64,000 bases of DNA. Source: QWHO01 sp021404945. Its GTDB lineage: Bacteria; Vulcanimicrobiota; Xenobia; Xenobiales; QWHO01. A program made the translations under genes and the position numbers. The notes beneath the pieces were generated by a model, which did not search any database, had not been told where the DNA came from, and saw only the letters and a program-made list of their open reading frames with translations. The stretch spans positions 1-64,000 of the forward strand of contig CAUJEN010000121.1 of the NCBI GenBank assembly GCA_963169765.1, in the 5' to 3' direction. Shown here one piece after another: positions 40,594 through 47,949 of the stretch (positions are counted from its first letter, which is position 1; the number at the start of each line of letters is the position of its first letter).

Positions 40594-43473
40594 TTACTCG
40601 GCCGTCGGGAACAGGTCCCCGCTCTCGGGCCATCCCCCTCTGGCGTTCTCTGCCTGGATCAGGGCCTCCACCGCGTCGATGAACTGTCCGATGGCGTAGT
40701 CGCTGACCTGTGTTCCCGGACCGGGCTCGGAGTTGAGCACGATGGCCCAGGCCAGCTGTGGCTCCGGGTAGTAGCGCATGAACGACATCGTCCCCGGCAG
40801 CGCTCCGTCCTTGGAGATGTTCAGGATCTTCGTGCCCTGAGCGTCCACGTTGAAGCCCATCCCGAAGTAGCCCCCGCTTCCCTGGTTGAAAGGCGGGCGC
40901 GAGACCATCATTTTCACCGTCTCTTGCGTCAGAGGGCGGACGAACCCGGACGGCCCGTCGGGCCCCACGCTGTTGAGCAATCGCACCATGTCGGCGGTGG
41001 AGGCGATCAACCCCCCGCACGAGTCGTGCGCTCGCCCGTCCCAGACCCCCCCGTAGGTGGCCGAGACGATGTCGGCCGTGTCGGTGAACACGCTCTGGCC
41101 CCCCACGTCGCCCGAGCTGGGGTAGTAGCTGACCTCCCCGGGGGCGGCCCCGTCCGGCCGGGTATCGCTCACCCGCACCCGGCCCGCCCCGATCGGCAGC
41201 AGCAACCCTTTGCGCAAGATGTCGCCGTAGCTCTCGCCGCTCCCCTCCACCGCTTCCACCAGTCGCCCGATGGCCAGGTAGGCAACGTCGGAGTAGACAT
41301 AGGTCTTCCCCGGCGTGGCCCCCAGCTGGAAGCTGTTCAGGATAAAGGTCAGGATCACCGCCGCCGAAGCCGGGGGCGGGTTCCCCAGGGTGAGCGCCTG
41401 AGGCGCGTAGAGCCCCGTGACCGTATCCAGCCCGGCCGACATCTGCAGCAGCTCTTGCACGCTGATACCGGTCACCTGGTTGTCCACCGGGCTCTGAACG
41501 AACGAGGCCAGCACTCCCAGAGGGGAGAAAGGCAGGTCGTCTTGCTCGACCATGCCTGCCTGCAGCTGGATGAGCAGCGTCACGGCCGCAAACGACTTGG
41601 AGCAGCTGGCCAGTCGGAACAGGTTGTCCGGCTGCACCGGGATTTGCTGGCTGTCGTTGTAGGTCCCGTAGCCATAACCGCGGTGGATCAACAGCCGCCC
41701 CCCCCGTGAGAGCGAGAACGAGCCTCCGGGAATCTCAAAGCGCTGCATCAGCGCCTGCACTCTGGTCTCGAAGTGGGCAAAGTCGTCGTCGCTCAGGAGC
41801 GAAGTGCCCTTTGGGACCGGCAGCGGAGCGGGAGCGAGCACCGGCGGCAGGTTGGGCACGAATTGCAGCACCTGGCCATTCTCCGAGACCCAGACGGCCC
41901 CGTCCAGCCCGACCGCAATACCCAGCGGGTTGGTGAAGGTGCCGAACGAGCCCAGCAGGCTGCCGCGCGCGTCGTAGCGCAAGACCCGGGTGGCGGTCAG
42001 CACGTACAGGTTGCCGGCCCGGTCCAGGGCCACCGCCCGGGGAGCACTCACGGCAAAGTGGCGCAGCGAGCTCCCGTCCAACGAGAGCACTTCGATCTTA
42101 TTGGCTCCCTGGTCGGCCACGTAGATCTGCCCGGCCCGGCTGATGGCCAGCCCGGCCGGGTCGCTCAGGATCTGGTTGCCAAACTTTTTTCCTGCCTCGT
42201 AGGCGCCCCTGGCCTTATTGAAGTTGAATGCCTGGATCGAGTTCTCGGCCAGGTCGCTCACGTAGAAGCTGCCCCCGGCATCGGCCGCGACGCCGCCGGG
42301 ATTCTCCGGGCCGTTCAGCGTTTGCGGTTTGGAGCCGACCACCCGCACCTGGGTGCTGCCACCGTCGGCAGCCATGATCGTCCCCGCGAAATCGCTGCCG
42401 GCCACCCGCACATCGCTGAAAGCGGCGGTGCTCAGATTGCCCAGCGACTGGCCCTGCGGGGAGAACCGCGCGATGGCCGTCCGGGCGCACACCAGCAGCT
42501 CGTCGCTGAAGGGCACCGTGGCCAGACCGGCAGCGTCGGGCACATTCAGGGTCAGCCCTTGCGTGTAGACGCTGGCCAGCACGGGAAGATCCAGGTCGGT
42601 GCGCAGCAGCGACTGGATGGGAGCCACCCCGGTGGCCCGGATCTGGGAGGCGTCATAGACGATGACCTGGCTGACCAGCGGTGGCAGAGACTTGAAGTGA
42701 TACCTGCCCTCGGCGTCCGTGGTCACGAACAGGTTTGCGCCCGGCACCGAGACCTGCACGTTGGCCACCGGGGTCAGACCGTCGAGCACCCTGCCCTGGA
42801 GCGAGCCGCTCACCCCCTGATTGGCCTGGTGCATCTTCGCCTGGCTGGAAAGCCCCAGCCCGCTCACGCGGATGCGATAGCTCCCGGCCGGCTCGCTTCC
42901 CACCGTAGCGTTGCGCAGCACCCGCTGCTGATCGGCGAGCTCGCTGAAGGCCGAGGTATCCGGCGTGGGCCGGGGGGTGTCGTCCGCCTCCACCTCCCAG
43001 GTCAGCGCGGCCGGATCCACCGGCGTGAAGCGACCCAGAGTGTCCACCCCCACCGCCCGCATGGTCAGCGTGTCCTCGTCTCGAAGCGACACCTGGTCGG
43101 GGAACAGACTGAGGCGCACCGGCGGCCCTGCCTCGGGCGAGAAGGCCGGCACCTCCACCAGCGCTCCCGGCGGGTCCACTCGCAGGAAGTGTCGTCCCGG
43201 AGCCGCCTTCAGGAGGAACTGCCCATCGGGTCCGACCGCCACGCTCTGGCCCGAGCCGAGTAGGGTCACCCGCACACCCGAGACCACCGTGGAGCCCTCG
43301 CTCACCGCCCCTTCCACCACCGAGATCAGCCCGCTGCTCGAGCGAACCAGCCGCCCGCTGATCTCGGCCGTCCGGGCCGGGGGAGGAGCCGGCAGCGTTC
43401 CGTTCGCGGGCGTGCTCTCAGAGCAGCCATAAAAGAGCAAGGTGATCACCAGGAAACAGAAGAGGCGGCGCAT
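40594..43473 (-). CDS. Lipoprotein with NHL repeats and beta-lactamase-family domain
   Basis: 959 residues. Signal MRRLFCFLVITLLFYGC has a lipobox Cys at 17. Two carboxypeptidase-regulatory-like segments (about 37-110 and 230-285) precede an NHL-type propeller (about 325-550; repeats such as GTFTNPLGIAVGLDGAVWVS). Residues about 575-955 are a class C beta-lactamase/serine hydrolase domain. It has the S-x-x-K motif in ASCSKSFAAV (Ser near 622) and the YSD variant of the Tyr-x-Asn motif in YSDVAYLAIG (near 727). It is thus an exported serine hydrolase of the esterase/peptidase type, not necessarily a beta-lactamase. The combination with NHL is unusual. A paralogous fragment lies at 13079-13197. 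Confidence 0.88.
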   Translation of the reverse strand: MRRLFCFLVITLLFYGCSESTPANGTLPAPPPARTAEISGRLVRSSSGLISVVEGAVSEGSTVVSGVRVTLLGSGQSVAVGPDGQFLLKAAPGRHFLRVDPPGALVEVPAFSPEAGPPVRLSLFPDQVSLRDEDTLTMRAVGVDTLGRFTPVDPAALTWEVEADDTPRPTPDTSAFSELADQQRVLRNATVGSEPAGSYRIRVSGLGLSSQAKMHQANQGVSGSLQGRVLDGLTPVANVQVSVPGANLFVTTDAEGRYHFKSLPPLVSQVIVYDASQIRATGVAPIQSLLRTDLDLPVLASVYTQGLTLNVPDAAGLATVPFSDELLVCARTAIARFSPQGQSLGNLSTAAFSDVRVAGSDFAGTIMAADGGSTQVRVVGSKPQTLNGPENPGGVAADAGGSFYVSDLAENSIQAFNFNKARGAYEAGKKFGNQILSDPAGLAISRAGQIYVADQGANKIEVLSLDGSSLRHFAVSAPRAVALDRAGNLYVLTATRVLRYDARGSLLGSFGTFTNPLGIAVGLDGAVWVSENGQVLQFVPNLPPVLAPAPLPVPKGTSLLSDDDFAHFETRVQALMQRFEIPGGSFSLSRGGRLLIHRGYGYGTYNDSQQIPVQPDNLFRLASCSKSFAAVTLLIQLQAGMVEQDDLPFSPLGVLASFVQSPVDNQVTGISVQELLQMSAGLDTVTGLYAPQALTLGNPPPASAAVILTFILNSFQLGATPGKTYVYSDVAYLAIGRLVEAVEGSGESYGDILRKGLLLPIGAGRVRVSDTRPDGAAPGEVSYYPSSGDVGGQSVFTDTADIVSATYGGVWDGRAHDSCGGLIASTADMVRLLNSVGPDGPSGFVRPLTQETVKMMVSRPPFNQGSGGYFGMGFNVDAQGTKILNISKDGALPGTMSFMRYYPEPQLAWAIVLNSEPGPGTQVSDYAIGQFIDAVEALIQAENARGGWPESGDLFPTAE

Positions 43474-43530
43474 TCGAGCTCATTCCGGCACCTCGCTGAC
43501 ATTCCTGTCCTGGCAGGCCTGGAGGCGCCC

Positions 43531-44013
43531 TTACGACTCGAGCAGGCTGCGCAGCATCCAGGCCGTCTTCTCGTGCACCTGCAAGCGCTGCGTGAGCAGA
43601 TCGCAGGTCGGCTGGTCGCTGGCTGACTCGGCGATCTTGAAGACCTCGCGAGCCGTCCTGGCGACCGTCTCGTTCCCCTCGACCAGCAGCCTGATCATCT
43701 CCTGAGCTCTGGGAACCGAGTCTTCCTCTTTGATTGCCGAGAGCTGACTGAACAGCTTGAAAGTGCCGGGGGCCACGCAGCCAAGCGCTCGAATGCGCTC
43801 GGCGATCAGGTCGACCGCCAGGGCGAGATCGTCATACTGGGTCTCGAACATGACGTGCAGGGTCTGGAACATCGGGCCGGTGACATTCCAGTGGTAATTC
43901 TGGGTCTTGAGGTAAAGCGTGTAAGTATCTGCGAGGACCCGCGACAATCCCCCGGCGATCGCTTCTCGCTTGCCCGGCTCGATGCCGATATCGATGCTCA
44001 TCCTGGTATCCAT
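43531..44013 (-). CDS. dps: Dps-family ferroxidase/DNA-protection protein
   Basis: 160 residues from MDTRMSIDIG. The ferroxidase signature is present: His41 (NYHWNVTG), His53, Asp68 and Glu72 in DLIAERIR. The spacing equals that of the classical Dps site (His31, His43, Asp58, Glu62 in Listeria). Four helices typical of the dodecameric cage are visible. It oxidises iron with peroxide and stores it, and often binds DNA under stress. A longer upstream frame exists but does not fit. The 196 bases upstream contain no supported gene. Confidence 0.93.
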   Translation of the reverse strand: MDTRMSIDIGIEPGKREAIAGGLSRVLADTYTLYLKTQNYHWNVTGPMFQTLHVMFETQYDDLALAVDLIAERIRALGCVAPGTFKLFSQLSAIKEEDSVPRAQEMIRLLVEGNETVARTAREVFKIAESASDQPTCDLLTQRLQVHEKTAWMLRSLLES

Positions 44014-44209
44014 AAGCGCACCTCTTGCTTGAGATCGCTCCAAACACGTCCAGGCGCCTGGAGCTCATTTGTCTTCCTTCAGGCCAGGCGGCATCCTCCT
44101 GTCCTGCGGGTCGCCCGGGTTGTCCACCTCGGTCCTGTCGGATGTCGTCCCACAGCGGGCCGGGCGCCTGGTTGCGATCGTCGCGGCCGGCCCTCAAAGA
44201 GCGGGAGTC

Positions 44210-44743
44210 TCAGCCATCCACCTTGCGTCGAGCCAGCGGAACTCCCTTGATGATAACCCTGTGCTCGTCTTGCTTGATGCCGGTCCGGCCCCGGTCGGGC
44301 CTATTGAGAAGGTTTTCATAGCGGGCCTGCTGCTCCTCGACGCGCTGCTGCCTGGGAATCAGGCCGGGGAGTGCTTGAGCGTGTTGCTCGGCCGCCTCCC
44401 TGCGGGCTGCTCTGGCCATCAGGTAGAAGCCCAGCGCCGGTCCGCCAATCATCCCTCCCAGGGCCGCGACCAGGGCCAGCTCAGCCGGGAGAAGCCCGGG
44501 GAACAAAGTCATGGAGGCGATTGGAAGTCCGCACAGGATGAAGAGGCCGTGCTCCGACAGTCTCCTGGCATATGCTTTCTGGGCCAGCACCTCCAGGCTG
44601 TGGCTGCGCCGATATTCCTCCAGCTCGGCGCGGGCAGACTCGACCGCTTCGTGGGCCGAATCAAGCTCTTCGTCCCCGGTCAGTCGGCGCACGGCCGCTG
44701 TGAGGCTGGCGCAGGTCACGGGATGAGCAGGGTTCAGTCGCAT
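44210..44743 (-). CDS. Small membrane protein with shared C-terminal tail
   Basis: 177 residues. The N-terminal third is helical and charged (ESARAELEEYRRSHSLEVLA). Two hydrophobic segments follow, LFILCGLPIASMTLF and ELALVAALGGMIGGPALGFYL. A coiled coil with PRQQRVEEQQARYENLLNRP follows. The C-terminus EHRVIIKGVPLARRKVDG matches the tail found in the 1664-residue, 57127 and 61192 genes (V-I/L-V-G-G-V-x-V-x-K/R-R), with Lys replacing one Gly. No family known. It is convergent to nothing and upstream of the decarboxylase gene in reverse order. Confidence 0.62.
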   Translation of the reverse strand: MRLNPAHPVTCASLTAAVRRLTGDEELDSAHEAVESARAELEEYRRSHSLEVLAQKAYARRLSEHGLFILCGLPIASMTLFPGLLPAELALVAALGGMIGGPALGFYLMARAARREAAEQHAQALPGLIPRQQRVEEQQARYENLLNRPDRGRTGIKQDEHRVIIKGVPLARRKVDG

Positions 44744-44780
44744 GGCTGAAGCTTACCCGCCCGCCCTCAAAAAATACTTG

Positions 44781-46232
44781 TCAGGGGCAGGCCAGCTCGC
44801 GAATCAGGCTCAGCAGACGCTCGGCCTGCTCGATGCCGGTCAGCGGGCTCATGAATACCGCTCGAAGGTAGAGCTGTCCGTTCAGTCGTGCGGTGCCGAT
44901 CGAGGCCTCGCCGGAGCGGTTGACCAGGCCTCGCAGGCGCTGCTGCAGGGCGTCGAGATCCCCTCCATGTCCCGGGGGCAGATAGCGAAAGCAAACGATA
45001 TTGCTCTGGGGCTCCACCAGCAACTCGAAGTCGTGGCAGGCTCTCACCCTGGTTGCGAAGGCCCCGGCCAGGTCGTGAGTGAAATCGATATAGTCGCGGA
45101 AGAATTCCTCCCCATAAAGCTGCAGTGCCATCCAGGCCGAAAGCCCCATGTTCCGCTTGCTGCACTCCAGGGTGCGCAGCGCCCCCTGATACCATGGCTC
45201 TTCGTCTCCCTCTCCGAAGAGGTAATCAGCTTTCTGCTTGAAGGTTCGATAGCAGTCGTCCTTGCGGCGGAAGAGGATGGCCGTGGTGGTCAGGGGCATC
45301 GCCATCGTTTTGTGCAGATCCCAGGCCACCGAGTCAGCCCGCTCGATACCCCTCACCCGATCTCGATAGCGCTGGCTCAGCAGCACCGAGGCACCGTGGG
45401 CCCCATCCACGTGCAGCCACAGCCCGTACCTGTGGCAGAAGTCGGCCGCCACCTCCAGCGGGTCGTAGGCTCCGGTGCTGGTGGTACAGGCGCTGGCCGA
45501 GACCGCCAGCGGCGTCAGGCCCTGATCCAGAGCCTGGCGGTAGGCCACCTCCAGCGACTGCCGCGACATGCGAAAGTGCTCATCCACCGCCACGCTGGTG
45601 GCTCCGCGGCTGCCCCAGCCCATCACCTGGGCCGCTCGCCGCACGCAGTAATGGGCCTGCTCAGAGACCAGGACGGTGGGGCGCAGATTCTCACGCATCC
45701 CCTCTTCCCAGCAGTCGTAGCCGGCCATTGCCTGGCGCGCCGCCAGCAGTCCCGTCAGGTTGCCCAGCGACCCTCCGTTGGTCAGAGCGCCCCCCGCGCT
45801 CCCAGGCGGGTAACCGATTCGCTCGGCCAGCCAGTCGACCAGCAGGCTCTCCAGAGCCGCGCTGACCGGCCCCATCTCAAAGACCGCCGAGCTGTTGTTG
45901 AGCAGCGCCACCACTGCCTCGCACCAGGCGCAAAGGGGCAAGACCGGCACCACCTGGGCACAATAAAAGCCTGGATGGTGCAGGTGATGGGCCGCCGCCA
46001 ACACCGCCTCGAGCTGGTCGGCCAGCGAGCCGCTGCCCGGCTGGAGGCTGGACTGGAAAGCGTCCCTGAGCAGTTGGGGGTCGAAACTGCTCAACACCGG
46101 TATCGACCCGCGCGCGGCCTCGCTGAGATACCTCGTCAGGCGCTCGAGCACAATCTGGCCCTGGGCTTGAAAGCCCTCCGGCCGGTAGGCTTCCTGCAAC
46201 AGCTTGCTGGGGACTGGCACATTCCCGCTCAT
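44781..46232 (-). CDS. PLP-dependent group II amino acid decarboxylase
   Basis: 483 residues. The fold and motifs match aromatic-L-amino acid/glutamate-type decarboxylases. HVDGAHGASVLLSQRY is the Asp-Ala region contacting the cofactor, and SVAWDLHKTMAMPL contains the Lys (near 305-310) that forms the Schiff base with pyridoxal phosphate. GGALTNGGSLGNLTGLLAAR is another conserved block. Substrate may be an aromatic or acidic amino acid; residues for specificity cannot be judged here. Its stop is close to the next gene. It follows the methyltransferase gene in the same direction, so decarboxylation and methylation could act in one small pathway. Confidence 0.9.
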   Translation of the reverse strand: MSGNVPVPSKLLQEAYRPEGFQAQGQIVLERLTRYLSEAARGSIPVLSSFDPQLLRDAFQSSLQPGSGSLADQLEAVLAAAHHLHHPGFYCAQVVPVLPLCAWCEAVVALLNNSSAVFEMGPVSAALESLLVDWLAERIGYPPGSAGGALTNGGSLGNLTGLLAARQAMAGYDCWEEGMRENLRPTVLVSEQAHYCVRRAAQVMGWGSRGATSVAVDEHFRMSRQSLEVAYRQALDQGLTPLAVSASACTTSTGAYDPLEVAADFCHRYGLWLHVDGAHGASVLLSQRYRDRVRGIERADSVAWDLHKTMAMPLTTTAILFRRKDDCYRTFKQKADYLFGEGDEEPWYQGALRTLECSKRNMGLSAWMALQLYGEEFFRDYIDFTHDLAGAFATRVRACHDFELLVEPQSNIVCFRYLPPGHGGDLDALQQRLRGLVNRSGEASIGTARLNGQLYLRAVFMSPLTGIEQAERLLSLIRELACP

Positions 46233-46238
46233 TGGCCT

Positions 46239-47258
46239 TCAGCCCATTCCCGGTCGCGCTCCGAGAACCTCCGGCGGTCCCGGCAAAGCCGGCTGTCCGC
46301 GCACGCCCAGAAGCGCCCCCAGCGCACCCGGGTGGTTGCCAAAGTCGAGCCTGCTCACCTGTCCCAGCCCGGCCGACTGCATCCAGGCCCTGACCTGCTC
46401 GCTCGGGTGCACGACCCCGTTTCTGGTTCGCAGGGCCAGGTGCAGCGTATAGAGCGAGCGAGCCAGCTCGGCCTTCGGGCTGCCTTCGGCCAGCGCGTCC
46501 ACCACCAACAGGGCCCCGCCGGGTCTCAAGCTGGCAGCCACCCGTTGCAGCAGCCGGGCGGCCCGGTCGGCCGGCTCCAGGCGCAGCACGTTGGCGATGA
46601 TGGCCAGGTCAAACGACGAGTCCTCGAACCTGGCCTGGTGCATGTCCTGCTCCAGGCGCTCGCACCTCTCCCGCATTCCCATGGCGGCCGCCTGCGCCTC
46701 AAACACGTCCAGCACGCTGGGCAGGTCGTTGCCCACCACTCGGGCCTGCGGGAAGCGCTCGGCCACGGTCAGGCTCCAGATCCCCGAGCCGCAGCCCACG
46801 TCCAGGATGCGGGTCGGGGCGACAGGCAGGCTCCGGGCCAGTATCCGGGCCGCCGAGCCAAACAGCCTGCCCAGGTCGCCCACGGCTGAGCGATAGGCCG
46901 CCGCTTGCGTCTCGAGACTGCTGTCCATGGCGACCAGCGGCTCGCCCGAGCGCAGGTAGCTCTCGGTGTGTCCCCACAGGGCCAGGTTTGCCTCCAGCCC
47001 GGCTGGCAGCAGCCGGATCAGCTCGGCCAGCTCGCGGGTGCCCCCGTAGGCCTCGTCCTGGCGCCAGGCCAGCCCCAGCGCCACCAGCACGTCCAGCACG
47101 CGGGTGGTGGCCCGGGGGTCAAGCTCGAGCAAGCCGGCCAGCTCCTCGGGCCGATGAGGCTTCTGGTCGGCCAGACAGCCCAGCAAGCCGCTGCGGGCAG
47201 CGGCGCAGGCAGAGAAAGACAATCCCAGCAGGTCCATCGTCTCACATTGCATCTTCAT
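46239..47258 (-). CDS. SAM-dependent O-methyltransferase-like protein
   Basis: 339 residues from MKMQCETMDL; the ATG overlaps the TetR gene end by 17 bases. The first 90 residues are a winged-helix dimerisation domain (ELAGLLELDPRATTRVLDVL), as in COMT-type methyltransferases. The Rossmann core has ILDVGCGSGIWSL (SAM-binding Gly loop), VVGNDLPSVLDVF and LRPGGALLVVDAL. It is expected to methylate a hydroxyl, amine or similar group on a small molecule. It is coupled to the TetR regulator and followed by the PLP decarboxylase seven bases later. Confidence 0.9.
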   Translation of the reverse strand: MKMQCETMDLLGLSFSACAAARSGLLGCLADQKPHRPEELAGLLELDPRATTRVLDVLVALGLAWRQDEAYGGTRELAELIRLLPAGLEANLALWGHTESYLRSGEPLVAMDSSLETQAAAYRSAVGDLGRLFGSAARILARSLPVAPTRILDVGCGSGIWSLTVAERFPQARVVGNDLPSVLDVFEAQAAAMGMRERCERLEQDMHQARFEDSSFDLAIIANVLRLEPADRAARLLQRVAASLRPGGALLVVDALAEGSPKAELARSLYTLHLALRTRNGVVHPSEQVRAWMQSAGLGQVSRLDFGNHPGALGALLGVRGQPALPGPPEVLGARPGMG

Positions 47259-47898
47259 CCTCCTCAGGCGCTCCCGGCCGGTCACCACAGGGCCCTCCCC
47301 GGCCCTGCAGGTCAGCGGCCAGCGTTTTCATGGCCCAGCCCACGGCCAGGCCGGCCTGTCGTCCATCCAGGCCAAAATCGTCGCGCAGGCATCGCCAGGC
47401 TTCGGCGCTCAGCAGGTGCTTGATCAGCCCGCAAACCATGCTCACCTCCTCGGCCTTGAGGCCGGCGGTCAGATCGCCGAGCAACTGCCTGACCAGAGCC
47501 ACCCGCTGGGGGCGGCTGGCGGCTCTCAGCTCGGCGCTGGGACCGGCCTGAAGCGAGGCCTCGATCCACGGTGCGTGCCGATCGAAGGCCTGGAAGAGCT
47601 TCTCGGGATAGTCCCAGAGCTGCTGCAGCGTGGTCGGCGGCTCCGGGAAGGCCCGGGTGGCGACCCAGGCGTGCAAAGCCTCCAAGAGTGCCCCCCGAGA
47701 GCCAAAATGCCGGTAGATGGTGCGCGGGGCCACCCCGGCCCGCCGGGCGATCTCCTGCAGCGAGAAGTCGCCCGGACCGCTGGCCACCATCTGCTCCCCC
47801 AGGGCCCGGAGGATCAGCTCGCGGGTCTCGAGAGCCTGGCGCTCGCGCAGGGGGCTGTGGTAGGACCGATTTTTTGATGGCAGAGCCTTGCTTTTCAT
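47242..47898 (-). CDS. TetR-family transcriptional regulator
   Basis: 218 residues. An N-terminal helix-turn-helix has ETRELILRALGEQMVASG and FSLQEIARRAGVAPRTIYRHFGSRGALLEAL, diagnostic of TetR. The ligand-binding helices follow. It is divergent from the PEP-synthase-like gene with 51 bases between, and coupled to the methyltransferase gene. It probably represses the two divergent units and releases on a ligand. The 51-base region has imperfect dyads such as GTCACAAAATGATAC, but no clear operator can be called. The Glu/Asp-rich C-terminus GAPEEDEDAM overlaps the next gene. Confidence 0.92.
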   Translation of the reverse strand: MKSKALPSKNRSYHSPLRERQALETRELILRALGEQMVASGPGDFSLQEIARRAGVAPRTIYRHFGSRGALLEALHAWVATRAFPEPPTTLQQLWDYPEKLFQAFDRHAPWIEASLQAGPSAELRAASRPQRVALVRQLLGDLTAGLKAEEVSMVCGLIKHLLSAEAWRCLRDDFGLDGRQAGLAVGWAMKTLAADLQGRGGPCGDRPGAPEEDEDAM

Positions 47899-47949
47899 GT
47901 CACAAAATGATACAAGAATACAGAGAGTCTGTCAAATGCGGAGGCCGTC

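Noticed and set aside
44014..44209. Small minus-strand peptide upstream of dps (EVDNPGDPQDRRMPPGLKED)
   Set aside because: The stretch looks slightly coding, but two frames compete and no start codon or ribosome site fits.
44742..46889. 715-codon plus-strand frame opposite the decarboxylase and methyltransferase
   Set aside because: Both minus-strand genes have diagnostic motifs; the antisense frame is compositionally biased.
47899..47949. Specific TetR operator
   Set aside because: Only imperfect dyads are visible in the 51-base divergent region, so no operator is called.
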